From positions 19,287,001 through 19,351,000 of the forward strand of contig OY987265.1 of assembly GCA_963920665.1 (NCBI GenBank): DNA of 64,000 nucleotides, read 5' to 3'. Position numbers and translations under genes: made by a program. Under the pieces are notes generated by a model. That model was given only the letters and a program-made list of their open reading frames with translations, searched no databases and was not told the origin of the DNA. This stretch comes from Straminergon stramineum (Eukaryota > Streptophyta > Bryopsida > Hypnales > Calliergonaceae). The stretch's first letter is position 1; every line of letters starts with the position of its first letter. Shown here in pieces: positions 35,311 through 46,084 of the stretch.

Positions 35311-38300
35311 TTCATTTCATATTTCTTTTCAATTCTGAAGTCTTTCCTTTGTTCTTATTATTAATTTGAATTAACATTATCTTGCTCTACTATGTATAAC
35401 ATATGTCATCAAGTGCAATTATTTTTATTCTATTGTCTTATTCTTCAAATTGGATTTGTCCATGTATGATGTGACAACATTCCATTTGGTGGCCTAAGAC
35501 TTCAACCTTTGCCCAAATTGAACAATAAATCATGAGCCTTGAATTGCACTACAACACTTAAATTCATAAAATACCACAAAGCAGAGTTTAACTTGGAATC
35601 CACCTAAACTACTACCATTCAATTCATTGTATAGTCTATTTTTTAAAAATGATTTTTATTTTTAGAAAAAATAAAATTTGAAATAGGATAGCTTAAAAAG
35701 AAGGGAATCAACTAGAAATATAGTTGTTTAAGTCATTAGAGATTAATACATTTATTAGGTGTATAATATATGACTATTATGTTTGTTTTAAATATTCAAT
35801 GTCTGTGATAATTTTTTTAGTTTAGAAGTATAGTTATAAAAATAAAATAAAATAGGTGGACCATTTTCATCATTTCAATTTACATGAAGTCCCATGATGA
35901 AGACTACACTTAATCATTCAAAATCATTATTTACGATTTAGTGCTTGTAATGTTTACAGCCTTTACTTGTTACCAAAATTTTTGTCTAGCCTATATTACC
36001 CACTTTTGTTGCTCTTTCTATTTTAGACTTTATAAATGTCACCCCTATGATGGTATTATGATGTATTGCAATTTTACATCTATGTGCTTTATAGTGAGAC
36101 GTCCTAAACCGCTATACTTATTTTCATTGTGTATTTGCTTACACACTATTTATTTTGACTATATCTTTCTTTTTGAAAATATATTGGTTCAAATTTTTGG
36201 TACAAAATTGCATAGTAGCATATTCATTTGTTGTTCATTTGGATTGTACATCCTTACATCTAATTCCACGGTCATAGGTTCCTAATGGATTTACATACCC
36301 TACATGGAAAAAAAAACATAGGCTCACATGCTCACAAGCTCATAGGCTCACGCTCACAAGCTCATAGGCTCACGCTCACAGGCTCACATATTAGCATCCC
36401 CACATTGAAAATTAGTTTTTTATAATCACTCCCCTCTTGCTACTTGGTACCCCTTGCCACCGAGGGAAGCCCTCCCATTGTGAAAATTGGAAAAAAAAAA
36501 AGAATTTTAATCTGGTACATCCCAATTTCTTGGACGCTTATTATATTTTTTTTCCTATTGAAAGAGTCAGAGTGCAGTAACTAGTTACTATTTTAATACT
36601 AGGTCTCATAAAGAGCTATATGCAACCTGAAATAATTCCTAAGCATCACCCTTATACAAGTAAACTCAGATCGTGCAAATAAAGCATCATCAACTCAAAA
36701 TATGTCAAAACAACCCTTTTGTTCCCCAAACTAAAAGGAGAAGCTTTGATGCCACACAATGTTTTATCTTAGCATTTCTTTGTTGACCCAATAAAATATT
36801 ACCTTAGTCATCATCACAAGGGAAAAGTACCCATAGTTTACAAAAAAAATATATATATAAGAATGGCAAATATTGAATTTTCATGTATTAGCTTACTTTA
36901 CAACTTAGAAAACATTGCAAAATATCTAAAACATAGAGTAAAGAGAAGTTTTTTTGAGGAGTATAGGCATTGTTTTGAATCAAATAGATCTCCAAGAAGT
37001 TTGTAGCCTCACCTGTGCCCATCCCAAAAACACAACACAAATGCCTAGTTAGTGAGGATACACAAGGTGTCTACAACCCACAAACGCATGTTATAGCTTT
37101 TATTAAGAGAAACCATGCCAAGACAAAAATCACTACATCCTCAAACATTCAAAAAACTCAAAGAGAATAACCATCAAAGAACCTGTGTAGAGATAGATTG
37201 TGAGGATGCCATGCTAGCACTAGGGCAACTCAATGACTTCATAGTGATATGAAAGTAATAGAGCTCCAACTCAAAAGTTCTTCTAAAATTTCACTATACA
37301 CAGTAAAGCCACCACTTAAATCCTATGTAATACTTAGCACTCTTAAGCTCATAGTATAGTGGCTAAAAGTCGTTTTGTTTTAAGGCAACCAAACATGCTG
37401 TCTACATGAAAACTCCAACTTGGAAACAATAAAGAACCCAAGAATTCAAAGTTATTGGTCCATGTGTATTAATTAAATGCATCAATTTAATGTGGCTAAT
37501 CCCATGTATGGTGCATCCATTGGTTGCAAGTACATCTGCCTTGAGTAATAAGTATCATTGGTAAGTCAAGAATACTACAAGTCATCAATGTATAGGGAGT
37601 ACTGGCATTTAGTCATGACCTAGCCGAATTTTTTTGAAGATTTCTAAATGACATAGAAATGTTTAGGATGAAGATCTGATGGAAAAAAAAAGATATCTGG
37701 AAATGGACTGGGTAGGAAAATTAAATCTCGGCATTTTGGTTGTTTGCCCTTGGACTATGTAGGAAAATTACCGATTTAATGGCCTTTTTTCAACAAGCAG
37801 CCTACCAGGCACCTACTTTCTAGGAAATGTTTCTAATGTGTACATAGGAAAATAATAGAGACTCTAGTAATGTACCAAACTATAATACCAAATTACAAAT
37901 GACCCATTTACCCTTTGTGGTAACTAGTAAGGCATTTGAATTAATTGGCTTTAAGTATTTTGGGGGGGTTTAGAATCACAAAATTCCGTGAAGTAACTAG
38001 CATTTATTGATTGCATAAATGCACTGGTATTGTCGATCAATGCCGTCTGTCATGCCAATGCCGTCCACCAACAATACTTGTAAGAAAAAAAAAATAGGGA
38101 GCAAAAATTAAATCCCCACTTAAATATTGAAGGATACTTTACAAAAAAAAATAGGGAGTGAAAACTACCCCCCAAAACACAAAACCAGACCCATTTTCCA
38201 CATTTTGGAAATTAGACAAATGAAAATGAAAAAATCCGGAAAATTGCCTAATCAAATTTGAGAATGTAGGATTCAATCGAAATTTTTTTCACTCTTCAAG

Positions 38301-39858
38301 CTGGCTTCCAACTAAAAATTGAAAAATCCGAGCCAGCTTCTAGAATGAAGGAAATGGTTCGATTTTTGTAAAAAAAACTTCCCAGACTATGCAAGTCATT
38401 GAGGTCAGTAAGTCCTTTGGATTAACTTCCACTAAATACCTCAATAAGTACTAAACTGGTTTAGTGTAGCATCAAATGACTTCATTAGCTCCACCACATT
38501 TGACGAGTAAAAAGTCCCTGGAATATGAATAGCTCAAGCAAGGCTTTGGGTAGGTAGCTTTTATTTGTAGTACATATGTCATAATCTGGAAGCAAATCTT
38601 TAATAAGAAAAGATTATGTGCCCTTGTAAAATCTTCCATCATGCTTCATATGTACTCTAGAATATGAACATCATGTGAAGGCACATCATAATTAGGCTAC
38701 AAATCAAAGCATGGCATATTTTGAGCTGGTATAAATTACCAGTTGTGAATATTTAAATATAGTTCATGTGGTCAATATGTTAGTCACATCCTCTCACATT
38801 CATAATGCAACAATACTGACCCAGATAAAACAACTTTTTTATATCCCCTTAAACAAACACATTTTATAAGTTAAAAATTGTCACTATTCAAAGGAAACTT
38901 GTGAATTTAGAAGAGAAATATGGGGATCCTAGTCCTTTTTGGTATATTAGGGATATTAGAATCCCTAACTTATAGCTACTCTATTACAATCAAATATCCT
39001 AGAATCTAGAGATCGAAGTTTGAACATAAATCTCATGTCCAAGACTTGAAGAAGGAATCTAGAGAAAAATAAAAAATAAAAAATTTGAAAATTTTCCTTG
39101 GGTGGGGAGTGATCAATCAAACAACAATTTGATCAAGATAGAAGAGTTTGACACTTGGGAGGTCCTACAAGAAGACAATGATCAACTAATTAACATTTGA
39201 GTGAAACTAAGCTCATTCCTTACACAAATAATCCCTATCAATCAAATATTTTCTTAAAATCTTAACAATCTTAACAATATTTTTCTAAAATTTTACAAGT
39301 CTAATTACCAACACATTAAGACATAAGCGAAGGCACTACCCCCATCGGTCCTAAGAAGATCCATGCTACTAGAAGATAGTGATCAACAAAAATGAAACTT
39401 GGTGCGGCTAAGTTCTTTCAACACATGTAATGAAATCTTATCAACAATTAAAAAAAACTCTAAAGAAATTCAATAATAGCACATCAAGAAAACATTATTG
39501 GTGTGTTCCCATTGACCTCAGGAAGGTCCATGTTTTTATAGGACAATGATCAACGAATATTCTAAGCAAACTTATTTCCATCTCCATTCATCATTGACAT
39601 CAATTGGATTCTTCATCTTCATAATGTATACTACTAGATAAGATTCAAAATTAGAATTTTCATTTGAATTCTATATACCCATGGTAATAGGTCCATGGTA
39701 GTAGGTACTAAAATATACAAAAAATGATAATTTTTTATCCAAATTTTAGGATGGAATATTTTTTTTGAAATATTAATAAGTTTCTAATGCTTTTTCAAAT
39801 TTCTAAGCTCAATGCTCATAGGCTCATGCTCACAGGCTCACAAAATAGCATCATTGTG

Positions 39859-41548
39859 AACAATTGGAAGTGCAAAAAGCCTTGGAAGTGTTGGATGTGT
39901 TGGAAGTGAAAAGACTAGTTGGGCAACCTCGCAAGTGTTTGGAGATTTTCTTACTTGGACCAAATGAAATAGCAGAAGGGAAGGTGCAAGAAGTTCAAGA
40001 CACACCATCATCCAAAAGAGTCAAGGTTAGAAGTAACTATACCAATTAGAATTGTCCCTTGTTTGTGGGATCCAATCTTTGCTGCTATGAAGCGTTATGA
40101 GAATCTCAATAATACTTTGCATTTTTTGAAAACGATGTACAAGAAGCTAGGGGAGGAAAGAGGCACTTATGATAAACTTTCAAGGGGTTCTTTGTATCAG
40201 TGGTTTACTCCTACTGTTGTGTTGAAAGAAAACTACAAAAATCATGTTCATGTTGGATCTTCAACATTTGTTAGTGGGAGTCAACATTGCCCTATTCTAT
40301 CCAAGTATCATGCTTTACAAGAAGAAATTCTTACCCTTCTTAAGTCACATCAGCAAGCAATAGTTCCATTGTTTGCAAGTTCAATATATGGACTTATAAG
40401 AGGTGTTATTTTGAAGAGGGAACCTAGCTTACTTCTTTGTGAGCAACACACAAGTTTTAAGGTAAGTATGTAATGGACTAGAGCATTTATCAAGAAGGAG
40501 CTCAAATGGTCCTATAGGGTAACAACTACATCATCAAGAAAACTCCCTTCAAATTGGCAAGAAGAAGGACTTCGCATGTCACAAAGAGTTGCTTACCTCA
40601 TCAAAACTCACAACATTGGTGCCAATTTGATTGTGAACACCAATCAAACTGGAGTGCATCTAATTCCTACAAGTAGTGCACATACTTGGGAAGAGAAGGG
40701 ATCAAAGTCCATTCACTCCATTGTTGTTGTTGCTGTAGACGATAAACAACAAGTGACTGTAGCGGTTTCATCATCAACCTCAAGTACCCTTCTACCATTC
40801 CAAGTAATTTTCATAGGGAAAACAACTAGAAGTCTTCTTCCAGAAAATGAAGGGCACCTTCAATGTGAAAGTGATGGTTGGCATCTTATTTTCTCATTGA
40901 ATCATTGGTCAACTCTTGATACTTGCAAAACTTTCATTGAAAAGGTAATTCAACCTTACAGATTGCAACAAATTGAAGAACCCGACCTATTGCAAGATGC
41001 TAAACTCATATGGCTCATTGATTGTTGGAGTGTGCACAAGTCTAAAGAGTTTATGTTATGGATAAAGACTACACATCCTACCATTCTTGTTCTTTTCATA
41101 CCAACAAATTGTACAAGTGTATTTCAACGTGCAAATGTCATACTACAACGTTCTTTCAAACATACATTTCGCCAACAATTTTGACCTTTGGTCTACTGAA
41201 TCAATTTCTTTACAATTAGATAGTGTGCAAAACATTGACAATGTGAAGTTAGATATGGCTATGTTTACATTAAAGCCTTTGATGTGTGGTTGGTTACATA
41301 AAGCGTGGCTTCATGTTTCCAACCCTTCTATGATCAAGAAGGGTTGGAAACATTTTGGACTTCTTCAAGTATTTGAAGAATCTTTTCAATTTCAAGATAT
41401 GCAAGCACACATGGAAACAACACTCTTTACAACAACAATGTCACTTTCTAGTGATGCGAAAGTGGAGATTAATCAAATTGAACGTGAAGAAGAGATTGAT
41501 TTGGACACAAACATTTCAGCAATCATGGAGCTTTCCTTGAGGTCGTAA
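39859..41548 (+). pseudogene. Remnant of a pogo-like DDE transposase gene (DDE_1 / CENP-B-type)
   Basis: The frame from 39859 runs with breaks through an N-terminal part (QKALEVLDVLEVKRLVGQ), a helical DNA-binding region (FAAMKRYENLNNTLHFLKTM onward), then RVAYLIKTHNIGANLIVNTN, QTG, WEEKGSK, LPFQVIFIGKTTRSL, HWSTLDTCKTFIEKVIQPY, LIDCWSVHKSKEFMLWIKTT and FIPTNCTSVFQ. The order matches DDE_1 (pfam03184-type) transposases. The first catalytic position reads NQTG where the family has DQT; the second Asp (LIDCW) is kept. Breaks: a TAA at 40471-40473 and a frameshift near 41165-41185, after which GWLHKAWLHVSNPSMIKKGW continues in another frame. The 5' end is cut by the hAT-like insertion: 29893-29922 supplies the preceding in-frame residues KDFTKLSEQL after an acceptor-like TATATAG. 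Confidence 0.8.
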
Positions 41549-43990
41549 AAGAAATTACAACAAACAATTCAATAAGAAGTTCTCTTGCTGGACTACAAGA
41601 TCTCGCACAAAAGAGGTACAAATCTAAGCATACATAATATTGTCTAATTTGTTTATTCAAATTGTTGAATACTTGAAGTAAATTTTCAAATAAAAGTGTT
41701 CAAAATTTTTTGGCTTTTAGTAGGTCTATGTACCTCATACAAATATATCTTTATGTCAATGTTACAAAATTGTCTAACTAGCATATGACATTCTTTGTTT
41801 GCTACATTAGATTTAATTTCAACTTCTATGTGTTACATCTTCAACTCTAACTAAAATTGTTTACATGAAACATATGTAGACAACCTTAAAGAAATGGAGC
41901 AAAACATAATGTGACAAATGTTACCTTCTTTTTTTGCAAACAAAGACCTACAACATGAGATCAAATCTTGCTCAACGTCTGAAGGCACTACAACAAAAGA
42001 AGGTTAGTTAGTTTTCTATTCTAAGGTGTCATTGATACACTTCTACTATTCTAACTCATTTTAATTGAGAAATCACTATTGATATCACATTCCATTGTTG
42101 AAATTGTGGTTCTAAGCTAATGTAACATTGAAAAATTCTTGCTGAAATTCTTTGGTTGATTGGTTCTAAGCTACACTAACAAATCCAATGACAAATTCTC
42201 TCAAACAAACATTTATGAGCTACACTTGAAACTAAGATTCATGAGCTACAAAAATACCGATAGCTTAAAAATTCATATGGTAATTTATGAGCTACACTTC
42301 AATATTCTTTCAAACTAGGATTCATGAGCAATACATAAACCTACTAAAAGTTAATCAATTCATAAGTTGATTTGATACTGAAAGCTTAACAATTCAAACA
42401 TTATTGTAATTCAACTATGTCGTATTGAAGTTCTTTCAAGCAAAAATGGATGAGATGCACTAAAAGTCTTAAGAAAATTATATCATCCAACAATACCATT
42501 GAAGTTAAGCAATTGAATAAAAAAAATTAAAGCAGTACAATGCAGATGAATCAATGTAACTAAGAACCACATGAAACAAAGAATCCACAGCTAATGAATC
42601 AATATCATACAAAACATAAATCCTTATTGCTCACAAAAATCAATCAGAGATGTATATATTTTAATCTTGTCCACGGAGAATAGAATGGTGAAGCTAAACT
42701 GAAAAACTGTTATGAAATGCTTAAAGAAAAAGGTAGAAAGACATAATCTTACCTGACTCTTGCAAATTCTTTGCTGTAGGGGAGCACATCTCAACTTTGA
42801 TGGGTGGTAAGTGCAAATGGGCGACACAAGAGATAGAGGAGTGGCCAATACAAGTAGGCATTTTTGTAGATATAGATCCACATTTCAACAAGCGTAGGTG
42901 AAAATTTCGGCAAGTGCAAGTAGGCATCTTCGCAGGTGCTAGCAAATGATTCAATTGATGCATGCATGTGATTCAATTGGTGCAGGTAGGCGATTTGGCA
43001 AGTGCTCCAATCCAAGTCTTCCGAATGTTCAATCCCAAGTCAAAGATCAAGGTCTTTGATGAAGTCTGCAAGAGAACTCTAAACTAAGGGCGGCTTGATC
43101 AATATCAAATACAGACAAAGACAAGCGATTTGCAACATCAAGTAGTGGTTGAAGAAAAATGATACAAGGCAGGAAAATACAAAGCAAAACAACAGAAAAC
43201 TAAATCTAAGGCATTGTACATGAGGCGCAACTCCAAGCTGAATGATGAATTGTGTCTTCTAGGCTGTTGAGGCTTCATTCTTATACTTGCTGTCTTTGTT
43301 GAGTATGAGACTTTGCTTAGGAGAAGCACCTTCTGTCTATCAACATAATTTTTGCAGTCTTTGGCTAAAGATGGGTATACTAGTTGTACAAAGACATCGT
43401 AGGAGGGAGGGATGCACTTTGATTGAAATTTTTGCCGAAAGATAATATACTTTAGTTGAATAGAAAGGTCGTGGAAAGGTGAATCCTTTTACAAGGCTAT
43501 TACACCTCTAGCAAAGGTCTTGTGGGACGTAGAAAGCAACTTATGAGCATTTTATTGAAGCTCAAGATTCCTCTATTTGAAGCTTTATCTTCTGGCACAA
43601 TACTTTGTTTTCTAATTTAAAGGAATTGTTAGAATTTTTGACAAACCATCTTTGCATTTACTTGTAACTGCGGCTACCTAGTCATATAGATAGGCAAAAT
43701 TTGGCAAATTTTTTTGTAATTAATTTAAGTTGAACCTGTTATCCAAGTACAATATTTCACAAACTCTTGGTATATATTTTTTTTATTAATTTTTAATAAA
43801 ACATCAGACTTTGGTGGTTTTTTCTTCATCTCTTATTTTTCACCATCACCATGTTATTGCTATGAGTATTTTAAAATAGGACTATATTTCTTTAACAATC
43901 ATTGTTGGTTGTGCATAGCAATGCAAAGATCTAGTTGATACATACAAAGTTTTCTACAAAATTGTAAGACACTTAAATTTGCAAGCCTTG
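41549..43990. other. Intergenic; possible tail exon of the transposase, then repeats
   Basis: A short stretch at about 41944-42005 (YNMRSNLAQRLKALQQKK, then a GTTAG donor-like site) may be a last transposase exon. 42200-42360 repeats ATGAGCTACA several times. 42840-43010 repeats GCAAGTGC/GTAGGC words on about 40-bp spacing. ORFs on the minus strand here follow these repeats and are not called genes. Confidence 0.3.
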
Positions 43991-44325
43991 AAGTAAACTT
44001 GGTTCCCTTCAACAATTTCAAATTGCATAGCATTTAGAATTGGAAAAGTTGTTACTTTAAATTATTGGAAAAAACATTGACACTTTAGATAAATGCAAAA
44101 AAAAAATTACATCATCTTTGAAGATTCATTCATCATTGACATGATGTATTAAATGAGTAAATATTTACTATTCTTAAATTTTGTGAAGTTTTAAGTATAT
44201 TGAAAAGAACTACTAGTAGTCCTTACAAATTTTTTTATTTATCAAAATACCAATAACATAAAGAGATGTTAGGGAGTTGGGCCAACTCATGCAATTTTAA
44301 AAGAAAAATCCATCCCCTCTAATTA
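43991..44325. repeat. Dispersed repeat, copy 2 (direct relative at 13630-13965)
   Basis: Same order and orientation of words as copy 1: GGTTCCCTTCAACAA, GCATTTAGAATTGGAAAAGT, AATTTTGTGAAGTTTTAAG, TTAGGGAGTT, AATCCATCCCCTCT. Confidence 0.75.
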
Positions 44326-45120
44326 ATGTTTAATTATTGGAAAATAGTAAAAGGTAAAAACATTCAAAAAATGAAAACAAAAATTAGACATTCTTAAGAA
44401 TTTCTTGAAGATAAGATTCTACCTAAAACATAATGGAAAAGTGTTTTCAAATGTCTAAAAATCTTTAGCCACATAGGAGTCTTCCTTCTATCCATGTGGA
44501 AGATTTGAAAATTGTTGTTTCTAGATTCCCCTTACACTGTAGATATATGCTTGTTGTGGAAATATATTTGTACAAGCTCACTTGTGTGACAATAATTTTG
44601 GGTACCCCAAAGTCTCTTAAACCATGAAATCAGAAAGTATTCTAAATTAGCAAAATTTCTTTTTAAATAGTATTTTTTTAAATCTTCAAAAATAACTACT
44701 ACAACCAAAGAAATGTTGCACATCATCATTTAATTTGAAATTCATCAACCCTATACTTCAAAAGTTATGGTAGAAAATATGCATTGATGGGTGTGCAATG
44801 TGTGATGCCAAAATATTACAATAAATCACTAGCCATAAATGTAAGCCAAAGAAATATACCCAATCTTCTTTAATGTCACTTAAGAAAATTTCACTTTTTT
44901 TCCATCTTCTTTTATGTGACAAAATAATATTGCAAAATATATCTATTATTAATGTATATTGAAAATTTTCCAAAGAGTAAGCAAATATTCAATATGAAAT
45001 TCAGAATCCTACCTCTAGGTATGAAAATCAATTCTTTTAGTAATTTCGTGTGCCATGAAATCAAGGACAATGAGAGTGCAAAGTGAGCTTTGAACTTGAA
45101 ATGTCCATTCTCTAGTAGTT
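44326..45120. other. AT-rich intergenic sequence
   Basis: Two minus-strand ORFs of 65-71 codons (44532-44729, 44758-44973) have no recognised features. Confidence 0.3.
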
Positions 45121-45490
45121 TTGCGAAGGAACAAACAATGAGCTATTAGAGAGGACAGCACATTAATGAGGCCTAAGGAGAGACCGAAGGATGCAATATT
45201 ACAGTAGTTGAAATAAATGATTTTAATGTGGTTAGAGGAGAGAACAAAGGATGTGTTATTAGAGAAGGTGACATTACTTCATGTCGAAGGAATGAACAAG
45301 AAAACAAAGGACGTGATATTAGAGAAGGAGACATTACTGAGGTCGAAAATAGAACAGAGGATGTGATATTAGCGAAGGTGGCATGCATTCAAGAGGCCTA
45401 ACCACAGAGCAGAGGGTGTGATATTAGAGAAGGTGGCATGAATTCGGTCTGAGTGCTATTAGAGAAAGTTCCATTAACTTAGTGAAGGTG
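45121..45490. repeat. Degenerate tandem repeat, about 60-bp unit, upstream of APL
   Basis: ACAAAGGATGTGATATTAGA followed by GAAGGTGACATTACT and GAGGTCGAA recurs about six times with variation, at roughly 45130, 45185, 45243, 45304, 45355, 45410 and 45460. It ends about 600 bp before the APL start codon. No coding meaning; the minus-strand ORF at 45173-45388 is a reading of the repeat. Confidence 0.75.
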
Positions 45491-46084
45491 ACGTTAAAGA
45501 GGTGAGCCAGTCGCTGGAAGCTAGTCAGCGAAGGGGCATCATCCTCGCGCGGTCGGTACCCTGAAGCTTCACGACCCAATGGGAGTCCGCCCGTCGCTAG
45601 CGTCGTCCCCGCAATCCCCCGCGGACCACTCTCAAATCGAACCAAATTCTCCCAGCTGCCAATTCCCACAGCCACCAAATGGAAATGCGTCACGAATCAT
45701 TGACCGCAAGAAACAATCCCATGAAATTCCACTCCACGAAACAGCCTGAACTCCGAGCTCATCAGCCGAAACTCTGTCGCAAATTCCGTTTGGCTGGCCC
45801 CCAACTTCGCACTAATCCACAATCACTCTCCACCACAAACGCCTCGCCCAACAAACGCAAACACCCACAAGATCCAAAACAGGCAAGTTCCTTCCATCCG
45901 GCGTTTCTCTCTCTTGATGCTTCTCGCATCTTCCCTGTCCTCTCTACCCTCTCTACCCTCTTCCTCTGCAATCGGTGCGAATTCGACCTCATTAGCTCGA
46001 GAATGGATGCATGGTAATGTAAAGAGTTCGGAGTTCGGACGGGATAGATAGCATTTTGCGGGGGGGAACGAGTGAGTTGGGGCG
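45491..46084 (+). promoter_or_regulatory. APL upstream region and 5' UTR
   Basis: GC- and CpG-rich compared with everything upstream, with pyrimidine-rich stretches (CTCTCTACCCTCTCTACCCT near 45938) often seen around plant transcription starts. No convincing TATA box. The ORFs on both strands at 45424-46137 are short and unsupported; the region is best read as promoter and 5' UTR. Confidence 0.5.

Larger units (their letters stand above)
30193..36403. mobile_element. Inner hAT-like element, about 6.2 kb, nested in the outer one
   Basis: Left end CAATGACGCTAGGATGTGAG; right end, on the other strand, GTGGGGATGCTAATATGTGA. It is flanked by ATTGAAAA at 30185-30192 and 36404-36411, an exact 8-bp duplication. 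It has the same GTGAGC-rich subterminal arrays (four to six copies at each end) and the CCTATTACCACGG motif as the outer element, so the two belong to one family. The interior holds a foldback (32.2-32.6 kb), a minisatellite (32.9-34.3 kb) and decayed coding sequence (34.7-35.3 kb). ORFs at 30562-31719 and 35941-36285 have no recognised domain. Confidence 0.75.
29923..39858. mobile_element. Outer hAT-like element, about 9.9 kb
   Basis: The left end reads CAGGGTTGCTATTTTGTGAG and the right end, on the other strand, CACAATGATGCTATTTTGTG. Inside each end lie several GTGAGC(C/A)TGTGAGC words and then a CCTATTACC(A/G)(C/T)GG motif in inverted order. It is flanked by AACAATTG at 29915-29922 and 39859-39866 (a 10-bp match, TGAACAATTG, if two more bases are counted). 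CAGGG ends with an 8-bp duplication and repeated subterminal motifs are typical of the hAT superfamily. No hAT transposase or dimerisation domain was recognised inside, so it looks non-autonomous or decayed. Between 36.4 and 39.8 kb it holds AT-rich sequence without genes and degenerate repeats ending GATCAAC near 39178, 39380 and 39550. Confidence 0.75.

Noticed and set aside
36300..36400. Telomere-like or simple GCTCAC satellite
   Set aside because: The same words appear inverted at 30.2 kb and, with an 8-bp duplication outside, form the subterminal repeats of a transposon.
45424..45693. Minus-strand ORF upstream of APL (89 codons) as a divergent gene
   Set aside because: No recognised domain; it spans the end of a tandem repeat and the GC-rich promoter region, where long ORFs occur by chance.
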